64,000 bases of DNA from Macrostomum hystrix (GCA_950097015.1 CATNEN010000025.1:7978001-8042000), one strand, 5' to 3'; numbered from the stretch's first letter, positions 24,501 to 33,077 are shown. Program-made: numbers and translations. Notes: a model not told the origin generated them from the sequence alone.

Positions 24501-27500
24501 TATGCTAGGCATCCTCAGCGGCATCGACGGGGTCAGGTGGGTCCACGACGATGTCATCGTGTACGCCGCAGATATCAAACAACATCATGAAAGACTGAAT
24601 GTATGTCTTCAACGCCTCGGCGAGTTTGGCATCACGTTGAACAAAGACAAGTGCAAGTTCGCCAAGCCAGCAGTCGACTTCCTCGGAATGCATCTGTCAG
24701 CCAAGGGCATCCAACCAGCTGCCGAGAAGATCCAAGCAATGCAGGACTTCCGGCAGCCCGCCAATGTCTCAGAAATACGGTCATTCCTTGGCACAGCAAA
24801 CTTTCTGGCGAAGTTTATTTCTGGATACGCTGACGTGTCAGCCCCGCTGCGCCAACTGACTAAAAAGGGCCAGCCGTGGGATTGGACCGCCAGCCACACC
24901 AAGGCATTCAACAGCATCAAAAGTGCAATTGCCAACGCCGACACGCTAGCATTCTTCGATCGCAAGCGGCACACGGAGCTCCTGGTGGACGCATCTCCGA
25001 TCGGACTCGGCGCCATTCTCACCCAGAAGCAACCAGACGGCAGCAGCCGTCCCGTGGCCTATGCCAGCAGAGCTCTGTCGCCGGTGGAGCAGCGGTATGC
25101 GCAGATCGAGCGGGAGGCGCTGGCCATCAAGTTCGCCTGCCTGAAATTCGAACATTACCTGGCAGGCGACCCGAACTTCACCGTTGTGACGGACCACCGG
25201 CCCCTAGTTCCACTGTTCAAGCCGGGGTCCCGCCCGCCGCCGCGGATCGAGCGAATGGCCCTCCGCATCCAGCACCTCCGCTTTACTCTGTTGTACAGGC
25301 CGGGACCAGCAAATCCAGCCGATCTGCTCAGCCGCCAGCCGCTGCCAGAGTCGAGGCCAAACATCGGCGAGGTCCTCGATGAAGCCCACGTCAACGCTGT
25401 GTCAACTGGTGCCGTGCCAAAGGGCTTCACAATCCAACAGATCAGAGAGGCTGCAAGAACTGATGCGGAAATGCAGGCCGCACTCGGCGCGATCAGAACC
25501 GGCAACTGGAACACTCTCAGCCCGGTGCAACGCTCATTCAAGTCCATCAGCAGCGAACTAACCGAGAACGACGGCGTCCTGCTTCGTGGAGATCTCATCG
25601 TCATCCCCGAGGCACTGCGGAGGCCGATCCTGCAGCTGGCTCACACCGGACACCTCGGGGCGGACAGGACTCTAAAGCGCCTGCAAACCAAGGTCTGGTG
25701 GCCAAAAATGTACAGCGACTGCGAAGTCTTTGTCAAGTGCTGCATCTACTGTCAGGCAGCGGCAACGCACGTGCACCAGACGCCTCTAAAGCCGACGGAA
25801 ATGCCCGACGGGCCTTGGCAGCTGCTCGGCATGGACTTCTACGGTCCGGTGCAAGGTCACATGCTGCTCGTCACCACCGACTTGTACTCCAAGTACCCAG
25901 AAGTCGACGTAATGCAGTCAACCACGGCCGGCAGCGTGACACAGCACCTGAGACGGCTCTTCAGTCGCCACGGAATTCCCGCGGAGGTCATTACCGACAA
26001 CGGACCGCCCTTCAACTCCGCTGAATTTCGTAACTTCCTCACCGAATATGGAGTTCATCACCGGCTTATCTGTCCACTGCACCCGGAGTCCAACGGAGCC
26101 ACCGAACGTGTCAACCGCAGCATCGGCAAGGTGATCAAGACGGCGATTGCTGAGGGCCGGAACTGGAGAGAGGCTCTAGACGACTGGCTACTGGCATTCC
26201 GCACCACGCCACACAGAGCCACAGGACGCACCCCGGCCGAGCTACTCATGGGCAGGGCGATCAACGACGGAATCCCGGCTAGTCGGCAGCCAACTGTGAC
26301 TGGATTCGACCATCAAGCCGTGAGGGACTGGAGTCGGCAGTACACGCGCGAAATGAAGCGAGCCTTTGACAAGCGCAACACCGCCAAGGAGCACAGAGTA
26401 GTTCCCGGGACAATGGTTCTCCGAAAGCAGCAGGCACGCATCAAAACTCAGCTGCCATTCGAGACCCAGCCGTGGACGGTAGAAGAGGTTCGAGGCGACA
26501 CCTGCATCCTACGACGAGGCCAACAGTCCTGCATGCGACACGTGACTCAGCTCCGACCAATGTTTCCACCTGCCAGCCCGCCTGCCGGCCCGCCTGCCGG
26601 CCCGCCTGCCAGCCCGCCTGCCGGCCCGCCTGCCAGCCCGCCTGCCGGCCCGCCTGCCGGCCCGCCTGCCGGCCCGCCTGCCGGCCCGCCTGCCGGCCCG
26701 CCTGCCGGCCCGCCTGCCGGCCCGCCTGCCGGCCCGCCTGCCGGCCCGCCTGCCGGCCCGCCTGCCGGCCCGCCTGCCGGCCCGCCTGCCGGCCCGCCTG
26801 CCGGCCCGCCTGCCGGCCCGCCTGCCGGCCCGCCTGCCGGCCCGCCTGCCGGCCCGCCTGCCGGCCCGCCTGCCGGCCCGCCTGCCGGCCCGCCTGCCGG
26901 CCCGCCTGCCGGCCCGCCTGCCGGCCCGCCTGCCGGCCCGCCTGCCGGCCCGCCTTCGCCTGCCGGCCCGCCTCCGCCTGTCGGCCAGGATACGGGTCAG
27001 GAAAATGATGCCGTGGCACTGAGACGCCATCCTAGAGCTGCCCGTGACAAGCCTAAGCGGTACAAGTAACTAAGGAATTGCGCTCTAAAGATCCATTAAG
27101 TTTCTATTATCTGAACTGTTAATCTCATGTTCAAAGTTTAGTTTTTTCAATTTCGTTTTATTCCTTTGGGGGGGAGAAGTGTAGGCGGCGCCAGCCGTCA
27201 CGCGTGCGTGGGGTTGGCGGCGTTCTGCGCTCTTTCTCTCTGCCACCTTTCTACCCCCCTTGGCACGCACGTTAACTGATGTACGGGGTGCGGCTTTAGC
27301 CGCCACCCCAGCACAACTCGGCTGTTATAAAATATACTGAATCGCATTGAAATCGCTCTTATGACATTTCGGCTATCGACTACAAACAGTCGCATTTCTC
27401 AGTTCCTACAGTAGAGTGGAGGGGAGAGAAGGTAGAGTGGAGGGGAGAGAAGGTAGAGTGGAGGGGAGAGAAGGTAGAGTGGAGGGGAGAGAAGGTAGAG

Positions 27501-30500
27501 TGGAGGGGAGAGAAGGTAGAGTGGAGGGGAGAGAAGGTAGAGTGCAGGGGAGAGAAAGTGTGGTGGGGAGAGAAGGTCGAGAGGAGGGGGGAGATAAGGT
27601 AGAGTGGAGGGGAGAGACATAAGGGAGGAAGGAGAGAGTGCGGAAAGCAGGGAGAGAGGAAGGAGTAAAGGGGTGAATTCAAGAAAATATCACTAATAAA
27701 AACTGGCAGTTGATTCAGAGGCACGCACCGCGTTAGCACCTGCGGCGGTGTATTGCTGGCGATCCTCTGCCAGACGTCCAGAAAGTTCTGACATTCCTGA
27801 TACGGAATGCTATTAGTGACCATCTCCACAATGAGAATGCCGAAAGCGAAGATGTCCACCTTCTCGTCGTATCTCTCCTGCAGCATCTCGGGCGCCATGT
27901 AGCCCAGGGTGCCCAGCATGGTCTTGCGGGTCTGGGTCTTGGCCGTGGCCAGGCCGAAGTCGCCCAGCTTGATGTTGTAGTATTCGTCCGGATTCTCTCC
28001 GTCGGCTATGAACACGTTCTCCGGCTTCAGGTCGCGGTGAATCACCGGCGGATTCATCCTGGGATTATTTGTTTTTGAAGATTATTAATGAGTAAAATGA
28101 GGTACAGGAAAAATTATAAAAGTAAATTCAATGTAAATACATAGGGATACTCTTTTGAAAAAAAAACCTTAAAACAACTAGAAAATTCTTAAAAGGAGAT
28201 TTTAAAGAGAAATCCTAAATAAAATTCTCGCTAGAGGAAATCCACTTAAGGGAAATAAATAAAGAGAAATCCCACAAGGGGAAATCCCACAAGGGGAAAT
28301 CCCACAAGGGGAAATCCCACAAGGGGAAATCCCACAAGGAGAAATCCCACAAGGGGAAATCCCACAAGGGGAAATCCCACAAGGGGAAATCCCACAAGGG
28401 GAAATTCCAAAAAGAAAAAAAATATAATCCAGCTCGAAAAGACGTGGAAACTCGACTGCTTAGCACTCGATTAGACAGGGCTGCTTACTTATGATGCATG
28501 TGCCGCAGGCCCTCTAAGATTTGCTGCATCCACGACTGGAACACATTGAAGTCGACAACGGCCTCTCTAGTCTGCTCATTGTAAAAGGTCTTCATTTTTT
28601 CTCGCAGCGTGCCCTCGCTCATGAACTCGGTGACAATGACGGTGGCCTTCACTTTTTCGCCTTTCTCTCCGTTCTCGTCCAATTCGAAGTAGCAGTCGAG
28701 CAGGTCATAGTAGCGCACAATGTTCGGGTGCTCGCATTTGATCATCATTTCAACCTGCAGTTTTCAGGATTGAAAGCTAGGATTTTGATTCGTGGCTGGG
28801 ATAGTTACTGATATACTACATCAGTAAGTCAGATATGTTGGGATTGAGTCACGGAATGGCAAAATGAGTCAAGAAATGAGTTATTGGGTTAGTGAGTCGA
28901 AAACATTTTAAATGGGTCAAGAATGAGTCATCAAGTAGATGAGTTATTGGGTTATTGAGTCAGTACATTTTAAATGGGTCAAGAATGAGTCATCAAGTAG
29001 ATGAGTTATTGGGTTATTGAGTCGAAAACATTTTAAATGGGTCAAGAATGAGTCATCAAGTAGATGAGTTATTGGGTTATTGAGTCAGTACATTTTAAAT
29101 GGGTCAAGAATGAGTCATCAAGTAGATGAGTTATTGGGTTATTGAGTCAGTACATTTTAAATGGGTCAAGAATGAGTCATCAAGTAGATGAGTTATTGGG
29201 TTATTGAGTCAGTACATTTTAAATGGGTCAAGAATGAGTCATCAAGTAGATGAGTTATTGGGTTATTGAGTCAGTACATTTTAAATGGGTCAAGAATGGG
29301 TCATCAAGTAGATGAGTTATTGGGTTATTGAGTCAGTACATTTTAAATGGGTCAAGAATGAGTCATCAAGTAGATGAGTTATTGGGTTATTGAGTCAGTA
29401 CATTTTAAATGGGTCAAGAATGAGTCATGAAGTAGATGAGTTATTGGGTTATTGAGTCAGTACATTTTAAATGGGTCAAGAATGGGTCATCAAGTAGATG
29501 AGTTATTGGGTTATTGAGTCAGTACATTTTAAATGGGTCAAGAATGGGTCATCAAGTAGATGAGTTATTGGGTCATTGTGTCAAAAACTCTTCAAATGGG
29601 TCAAGAATGAGTCATCAAGTAGATGAGTTATTGGGTTATTGTGGGTCAAGAATGGGTCATTAAGTAGATGAGTTATTGGGTTATTGAGTCAGTACATTTT
29701 AAGTGGGTCAAGAATGGGTCATTAAGTGGATAATTTACTGGGTCACTAAAATTTTCCGCTATATCCGATGAAACAACTTTCTGAATCACAAAACATCGAC
29801 ATCGTCGAGATATTCAACGATTCTCGTCGGGGTAAACAACGAATATAGGCATATTTTTCTGCTCTAAAAATTTCCTAATGTAACCATGTCGGCTATTATA
29901 TTGCATTGGATATATTTGTCACCAGACCAGGGTCTTCGACAAGAACCGCTGGGCTTTGAAAGTGAGTTAGTTCATCGTAAAGGGGGAAAAATCGGATCCA
30001 TTTGGTTAGCTTTCACGAAAAAACGGTCACTCGGTTTGGGGCCTACTGCTCAAACAAGATTTTACTCACCTCTTTTCGAACTTGCTCCTTCTCGGCCGGC
30101 CGATCCTTGCCCACCTGAAATTTCAGCTCGCACCAGGCGATGGGCCGACCCTGTTCCCGGTCGTAGCCTCGATAGACTCGCTTGTAGGCGCCTTCGCCGC
30201 ATTTGATATTGTGCTTGATCCAACGGCCGCACGGACTGACGGCGATGCCGCGCTGTTTGAGCTGCAGCTCCATCTGGTGCCGGCGCCACATCTGCTCCTC
30301 TCGCTTCCTCTCCCGCTCTTTGGCTTTCTCTTCGCGAGACTTCACCGCCTTTTTCTCTCGCTCCTTGTCAACGGCGCCGGCTGGCATTGAAGAGGCGGCG
30401 GCGGACGATGACCCGGAAGCAGTAGAATGTGTCGGCAATGAGCCTGGAGCGATGTTCGAAGCCACGGCGGAAGCCGGAACGGAGGCGGTGACATATCCAG

Positions 30501-32875
30501 CGGCTATAGTCGCTGATGCCATTGTCGACGAAGCGGTCTCAATGACGATGACTGCGGATCCGCCAGCCGCCAAGGCGGGTCTCGACGGATCCGTCTCTTC
30601 TAAAATAGCTTCGTCAATTATGCCGGAGGCGGCAGCAGCCGCGGCGGCTGCGAAGGTCTTGACTGCTGGCGTCGGCGGCGGTGGCTTCGGCATGGCGACG
30701 GATGCCGGCCTGGATAAACACTCTGATTCATCAGCCTCCAGGTACTGTGCTTGTTGCTGCTGCTGCTTTTCATCATATTGATTCTCATGTTGATCAGCTG
30801 GCTGCTGCTGCTGCTGCTGCTGCTGCTGTGACAACTCGCCTTCAGATCTGTCTATGTTTGTCTCGCTAACAACGCGGCGTCTTCTGCAAGAATAAATATT
30901 TCACTTAATAATCAGTTTAAAGCATAAAACTAGAAGCTTCAAGAAATGGCATTGTCAAGAAATGACACTAGATTTCAAGAAGTAACACTCGATTTCAATA
31001 ATGGCACCAGATATAAGGAAATGGCGCCAGATATTAGGAAATGGCACCAGATATTAGGAAATGGCACCAGATATTAGGAAATGGCGCCAGATATTAGGAA
31101 ATGGCACCAGATATTAGGAAATGGCGCCAGATATTAGGAAATGGCGCCAGATATTAGGAAATGGCGCCAGATATTAGGAAATGGCACCAGATAAGGAAAT
31201 GGCGCCAGATATTAGGAAATGGCGCCATGTATTAGGAAATGGCACCAGATATTAGGAAATGGCACCAGATATTAGGAAATGCCACCAGATATTAGGAAAT
31301 GGCACCAGATATTAGGAAATGGCACCAGATATTAGGAAATGGCCCAGATATTAGGAAATGGCACCAGATATTAGGAAATGGCGCCAGATATTAGGAAATG
31401 GCACCAGATATTAGGAAATGGCACCAGATATTAGGAAATGGCACCAGATATTAGGAAATGGCCCAGATATTAGGAAATGGCACCAGATATTAGGAAATGG
31501 CACCAGATATTAGGAAATGGCACCAGATATTAGGAAATGGCCCAGATATTAGGAAATGGCACCAGATATTAGGAAATGGCGCCAGATATTAGGAAATGGC
31601 ACCAGATATTAGGAAATGGCACCAGATATTAGGAAATGGCGCCATGTATTAGGAAATGGCACCAGATATTAGGAAATGGCACCAGATATTAGGAAATGGC
31701 GCCAGATGTTAGGAAATGGCGCCATGTATTAGGAAATGGCACCAGATATTAGGAAATGGCGCCAGATATTAGGAAATGGCGCCATGTATTAGGAAATGGC
31801 ACCAGATATTAGGAAATGGCACCAGATATTAGGAAATGGCACCAGATATTAGGAAATGGCGCCATGTATTAGGAAATGGCGCCAGATATTAGGAAATGGC
31901 ACCAGATATTAGGAAATGGCACCAGATATTAGGAAATGGCACCAGATATTAGGAAATGGCGCCAGATATTAGGAAATGGCGCCAGATATTAGGAAATGGC
32001 ACCAGATATTAGGAAATGCCACCAGATATTAGGAAATGGCACCAGATATTAGGAAATGGCACCAGATATTAGGAAATGGCGCCAGATATTAGGAAATGGC
32101 GCCATGTATTAGGAAATGGCACCAGATATTAGGAAATGGCACCAGATATTAGGAAATGGCACCAGATATTAGGAAATGGCACCAGATATTAGGAAATGGC
32201 ACCAGATATTAGGAAATGGCCCAGATATTAGGAAATGGCGCCAGATATTAGGAAATGGCACCAGATATTAGGAAATGGCACCAGATATTAGGAAATGGCA
32301 CCAACAATAAAAATGACACCGCAGTTTTATAAAACAAACACAACAGAGCCCGCTCACTCTTTGGCAGCAGCAATTCCTACAGCCAATCTCTGCTGGAGGC
32401 CGCCGCTGCCGCTGCCGCCGACGCCGCCGCTGCCTCCGTCGACGCTCTCACCAGACGAAGCCAGCGGTTCAACTTGGCTGAGCACAGTCTCACGAAAGGG
32501 CACCCGGGCCAGCCTGCGTGGCCTAGACACGCCATGCTTGCCTTGGCCTTTGTGAGGCGGCCCGAGCGGACTCAGGCTGCTGCTGTTGTTGACAATGTCG
32601 TCGTCGGTTTTGGAATGCCTACGCCGCGTTGTCGGGCCGCCTTCGCCTAAAGACTCCAAAGATCTGGCGTAGCACAGGTGAACTTCACGTTCGGCTGAGT
32701 TCTGCTCGCCATTGTCCGCGGACTCGCCGGCGGACACCCTCAGCCTGATTGGCTCGTCTGTTGAAGTGTCCGCTGGCGACAGCTGCGGCTGCGGCGCGCT
32801 GCGACTGCACTGGCCGTCATCCTGGACAGGCTGGGTCACGTGACCCCGGTCTGTCCGCAGATCAGCGGCTGAAGA
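15276..32875 (-). CDS. WNK: WNK-family Ser/Thr kinase, nine exons, 5' end unresolved
   Basis: Exons 5'->3': 32875-32358, 30883-30070, 28754-28489, 28058-27729, 22215-22020, 21490-21137, 20530-19688, 18237-17765, 15540-15276. Phases agree at all joins, giving at least 1,352 residues. WNKs sense chloride/osmotic state and phosphorylate SPAK/OSR1, which control cation-chloride cotransporters. Family marks are the missing beta-3 lysine (IAWCEL), the lysine moved into the glycine-rich loop (GEGAYKRVY), a PF2-like domain after the kinase and an RFxV motif (GRFAV). The DLG motif is DFG here. The first coding exon was not found upstream of 32,875. The last join (17,765 to 15,540) uses a weak acceptor, and the terminal TGA could instead be skipped by a donor (TC|GTGAAC). 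The family call is secure; the gene ends are not. Confidence 0.85.
15588..17745. repeat. 24-bp minisatellite, about 90 copies, in WNK intron 8
   Basis: The unit is GAAGTAGAGATTGATGCGG plus ATTGA or ATAGA. A shorter 21-bp form lacks part of the spacer. The central part (about 16,070-17,220) is pure GATTGAGAAG type, flanked on both sides by mixed GATAGAGAAG/GGAGAGAAG units in a repeating 100-120-bp order. The array fills the whole intron and is stop-free in two minus-strand frames. Confidence 0.96.
17765..18237 (-). CDS. WNK: WNK-like gene, Ala/Pro/Gly-rich exon
   Basis: GC-rich and open; it starts at CCATTGCAG|CCGAAG, in phase with the previous exon. It ends with PPSSPTGS at GGTTC|GTACTG, the donor whose phase fits the next exon. 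Other donors (T|GTGATC) are possible. The frame stays open on into the 24-bp intron array for about 2.2 kb, so intron retention would give a long repeat tail. Confidence 0.6.
18345..19612. repeat. 14-bp minisatellite, about 90 copies, in WNK intron 7
   Basis: The unit is GCCAGTTCATTACA. GCTAGTTCATTACA variants are spaced mostly every 3 units, and GTTAATTACA variants accumulate toward the right end, a gradient of divergence. Confidence 0.96.
19688..20530 (-). CDS. WNK: WNK-like gene, helical then Thr/Val/Ala-rich exon
   Basis: The acceptor is CTACTCTTAG and the donor GCT|GTGAGC. The first 80 residues are charged and likely helical ([20 protein letters not shown]). A short coding minisatellite follows, repeating Val-Thr-Ala-Thr, then Ser/Ala/Val low complexity. 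The adjacent 14-bp intron array starts less than 80 bp after the donor. Confidence 0.75.
20555..21060. repeat. 31-bp CCAAT-box minisatellite in WNK intron 6
   Basis: The unit contains GGTATGTTCTGATTGGCTAG plus TATAGATTAT, about 12 good and 5 degenerate copies. Each good copy holds CTGATTGGCT, the reverse complement of the NF-Y consensus RRCCAATCAG. Confidence 0.93.
21137..21490 (-). CDS. WNK: WNK-like gene, PF2-like domain exon
   Basis: The acceptor is TTCTTCTAG and the donor AAA|GTAATG, in phase. [14 protein letters not shown], then [21 protein letters not shown] and a basic helix ([14 protein letters not shown]), follow the pattern of the WNK PF2 domain, which is homologous to the CCT domain of SPAK/OSR1 and binds RFxV peptides. 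Identification is by remembered pattern, not alignment. Confidence 0.7.
21541..21930. repeat. about 26-bp CCAAT-box minisatellite in WNK intron 5
   Basis: Units carry CTTCTGATTGGTTGGCAGCT or a partner unit CTTATTGGTCTGAAGC, arranged in a higher-order block of about 105 bp. About 10 copies of CTGATTGGTT, again the NF-Y type site. Confidence 0.92.
22020..22215 (-). CDS. WNK: WNK-like gene, kinase C-lobe end exon
   Basis: The acceptor is TGATTTCAG and the donor GGG|GTTGGT (weaker). It encodes [29 protein letters not shown], the helix H/I end of the kinase with the conserved Arg-Pro-Thr-Ala, then [22 protein letters not shown]. It is separated from the catalytic exon by a 5.5-kb intron that contains the Gypsy element. 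Confidence 0.85.
22262..22463. repeat. 21-bp minisatellite in WNK intron 4, left of the Gypsy insertion
   Basis: Units are of the type GGAGAGAAGGTAGAGTGG. This part is more diverged than the continuation at 27,411-27,620. Confidence 0.88.
22464..22694 (+). repeat. 5' LTR
   Basis: 231 bp, TG...CA boundaries, identical to 27,180-27,410 by eye. It contains TATAAAATATA (about 22,610), a plausible TATA box for the element's promoter. Confidence 0.93.
22729..27069 (+). CDS. Gypsy gag-pol polyprotein, single intact frame
   Basis: 1,446 residues from the ATG after the LTR (GGGGCATGGCC); the frame also opens upstream in the LTR at 22,645. In order: Gag (to about 215); two zinc knuckles at about 224 and 243, the second a standard CX2CX4HX4C, the first with a shortened CX2CX4HX2C spacing; aspartic protease DSGA with Asp316; reverse transcriptase with VHDD (Asp607, Asp608) where YxDD is usual; RNase H with Asp754; integrase with an HHCC zinc finger and catalytic Asp1036, Asp1090 and Glu1126 (35-residue spacing). 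After integrase comes a 32-unit Gly-Pro-Pro-Ala repeat and a basic end. No frameshift separates gag from pol, and no chromodomain is visible. All catalytic residues are present. Confidence 0.95.
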   Translation: MATSYVSLPPPEPFLITHDPHNAGKRWNEWSARFADFIEASGIANENQKCKLLCYTAGKEVSDIIRELPKPRSDADGQEQEHTLQTIFKGLKQHFDDRKNIVYARYQFRLCVQQSGEKIEAWYSRLRTAAEPCEFGDLRNSLIRDQLVATCTSDKLRRRLLQEANISLEDALRKARAFEAAEEQAAEMEKTTESQVASVANRSQTASDKRRPHSEARQSQSQTCYRCGERGHASCDAAKDKICHNCGKPNHLAKACRQPRLSSNRVKQQIHANAYSTAPGDTASQDVFTLHREGIYPPDVSLKVQVGDQQLSMMIDSGASCSIMSKCTFKTLSRPHLRAPKSEVRAYGCASPLKILGVSDLQVHVGSASTVIPFYVMDGDGLTILGREPAFRLGVLKIQRLDSSGTEAVHSNSTASLSPQLQDILHRHREVFEGIGCIKGVQVKVQLSGDAVPVCHAPSRVAAHLRATVVDELKELERQDIIEAVKGPSAWVARMVVVPKADGGVRICQDLRDLNAFVVPEKQQIPTLDEVTEEMSGAKLFSELDIRKAFYQIPVHEDSRHLFTFSTPLGLMRLKRLSMGFTNASEILQRVMLGILSGIDGVRWVHDDVIVYAADIKQHHERLNVCLQRLGEFGITLNKDKCKFAKPAVDFLGMHLSAKGIQPAAEKIQAMQDFRQPANVSEIRSFLGTANFLAKFISGYADVSAPLRQLTKKGQPWDWTASHTKAFNSIKSAIANADTLAFFDRKRHTELLVDASPIGLGAILTQKQPDGSSRPVAYASRALSPVEQRYAQIEREALAIKFACLKFEHYLAGDPNFTVVTDHRPLVPLFKPGSRPPPRIERMALRIQHLRFTLLYRPGPANPADLLSRQPLPESRPNIGEVLDEAHVNAVSTGAVPKGFTIQQIREAARTDAEMQAALGAIRTGNWNTLSPVQRSFKSISSELTENDGVLLRGDLIVIPEALRRPILQLAHTGHLGADRTLKRLQTKVWWPKMYSDCEVFVKCCIYCQAAATHVHQTPLKPTEMPDGPWQLLGMDFYGPVQGHMLLVTTDLYSKYPEVDVMQSTTAGSVTQHLRRLFSRHGIPAEVITDNGPPFNSAEFRNFLTEYGVHHRLICPLHPESNGATERVNRSIGKVIKTAIAEGRNWREALDDWLLAFRTTPHRATGRTPAELLMGRAINDGIPASRQPTVTGFDHQAVRDWSRQYTREMKRAFDKRNTAKEHRVVPGTMVLRKQQARIKTQLPFETQPWTVEEVRGDTCILRRGQQSCMRHVTQLRPMFPPASPPAGPPAGPPASPPAGPPASPPAGPPAGPPAGPPAGPPAGPPAGPPAGPPAGPPAGPPAGPPAGPPAGPPAGPPAGPPAGPPAGPPAGPPAGPPAGPPAGPPAGPPAGPPAGPPAGPPAGPPAGPPSPAGPPPPVGQDTGQENDAVALRRHPRAARDKPKRYK
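26569..26952 (+). repeat. 12-bp coding minisatellite in the Gypsy frame, 32 copies
   Basis: CCTGCCGGCCCG repeated exactly, with three CCTGCCAGCCCG variants at the left end. It encodes Pro-Ala-Gly-Pro in the pol frame, is GC-rich and is stop-free on both strands. Confidence 0.96.
27168..27179 (+). other. polypurine tract of the Gypsy element
   Basis: GGGGGGGAGAAG lies directly before the 3' LTR, the expected place for plus-strand priming. Confidence 0.85.
27180..27410 (+). repeat. 3' LTR
   Basis: 231 bp, identical to the 5' LTR by eye. It ends at CCTACA, followed by the GTAGA target duplication. Confidence 0.93.
27411..27620. repeat. 21-bp minisatellite in WNK intron 4, right of the Gypsy insertion
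   Basis: The same array continues after the retrotransposon, with about 7 near-identical units of GTAGAGTGGAGGGGAGAGAAG. Confidence 0.92.
27729..28058 (-). CDS. WNK: WNK-like gene, catalytic/activation-loop exon with DFG
   Basis: The acceptor is AATCCCAG and the donor ACGCG|GTGCGT. It encodes [13 protein letters not shown] (catalytic loop), [11 protein letters not shown] (metal site) and [15 protein letters not shown] (activation segment), then [13 protein letters not shown]. Human WNK1 has DLG, with Leu369 and Leu371 lining the chloride site, and SVIGTPEFMAPEM with autophosphorylated Ser382. Here the first leucine is Phe, the second is kept, and the phospho-site position is Thr. Confidence 0.9.
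28258..28410. repeat. 16-bp minisatellite, about 9 copies, in WNK intron 3
   Basis: The unit is GAAATCCCACAAGGGG, near-perfect. It lies in a 430-bp intron. Confidence 0.94.
28489..28754 (-). CDS. WNK: WNK-like gene, kinase N-lobe/helix C exon
   Basis: The acceptor is ACTGCAG and the donor CATAA|GTAAGC. It encodes [15 protein letters not shown], an acidic insert ([12 protein letters not shown]) between beta-4 and beta-5, [12 protein letters not shown] (hinge) and [13 protein letters not shown] (helix E). The order matches WNK kinases, with a longer beta-4/beta-5 insert than I recall for human WNK1. Confidence 0.88.
28845..29745. repeat. 62-bp minisatellite, about 13 copies, in WNK intron 2
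   Basis: Units contain GGGTCAAGAATGAGTCATCA, AGTAGATGAGTTATTGGG and GAGTCAGTACATTTTAAAT. ATGAGTCAT is an AP-1-like site (TGAGTCA) present in most units. Confidence 0.95.
29742..29880. repeat. dispersed repeat, copy A
   Basis: CCGATGAAACAACTT, GAATCACAAAACA and GAGATATTCAA recur in the same order at 53,430-53,560. Probably a fragment of an unidentified interspersed element. Confidence 0.75.
30070..30883 (-). CDS. WNK: WNK-like gene, polyQ exon ending in the kinase N-lobe
   Basis: The acceptor is TATTCTTGCAG and the donor GAG|GTGAGT. The order is [11 protein letters not shown], a run of 9 Gln, a second short Gln run, Ala- and Ser-rich stretches, a Lys/Arg/Glu helix ([20 protein letters not shown]), then the kinase start. 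The glycine-rich loop [11 protein letters not shown] carries the WNK-type lysine. Beta-3 reads IAWCELKF with Cys where other kinases have Lys. Confidence 0.85.
30960..32305. repeat. 20-bp minisatellite, about 67 copies, in WNK intron 1
   Basis: The unit is ATGGCACCAGATATTAGGAA with GCGCCAG, GCCCAG and GCGCCATGT variants. It covers nearly the whole 1.47-kb intron. Confidence 0.96.
32358..32875 (-). CDS. WNK: WNK-like gene, N-terminal disordered exon
   Basis: The acceptor is AATTTTCAG, and the donor is AAAGA|GTGAGC, which joins in phase with the next exon to give KERRRVV. It encodes a Pro/Ser/Gly-rich region with basic patches ([21 protein letters not shown]) and a Gly/Ser run. WNKs carry long disordered N-termini with Arg-rich boxes. 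There is no Met at its start, so at least one more 5' exon or a transcription start lies upstream. Confidence 0.7.
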
Positions 32876-32994
32876 CTGAAAATTGCGTTTTTTAAACGGA
32901 TTATAAGGTCACAAGTTAGAATCTTGGCGCAGAAGGAAACAGCTTCTAAAGTAATTAATTGAGCAAAACACTTAATTCAATTTGAGTATTGGTA

Positions 32995-33063
32995 TAGGTG
33001 CATTAGCTAGGGTAAAAGTGGATCTCGCGGCCTCCCCAGTCCATGGACTGAACAGCTGAACAC
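32995..33063. repeat. dispersed repeat, copy A (GTCCATGGACTG)
   Basis: Shares GCAT-AGCT, GGCC-CCC and GTCCATGGACTG-ACAG, in order and with similar spacing, with 43,974-44,045. The core TCCATGGA is palindromic. Element type unknown. Confidence 0.5.
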
Positions 33064-33077
33064 CGCCTTTAGAAGGA

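Larger units (their letters stand above)
22464..27410 (+). mobile_element. complete Ty3/Gypsy LTR retrotransposon
   Basis: 4,947 bp, flanked by a 5-bp target duplication GTAGA (22,459-22,463 and 27,411-27,415). Its two 231-bp LTRs appear identical, begin TGTAGG and end CCTACA. It carries one uninterrupted gag-pol frame and a polypurine tract just before the 3' LTR. Orientation is opposite to the host WNK gene. Identical LTRs and the intact frame indicate recent insertion. The element landed inside the 21-bp intronic minisatellite, splitting it. The primer-binding tRNA after the 5' LTR (TGGCATCGCAAGCC) was not identified. Confidence 0.95.

Noticed and set aside
15276-32875. NRBP-type pseudokinase as the identity of the WNK-like gene
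   Set aside because: The HRD, DFG and glycine-loop lysine residues are intact, while NRBP lacks the catalytic motifs.
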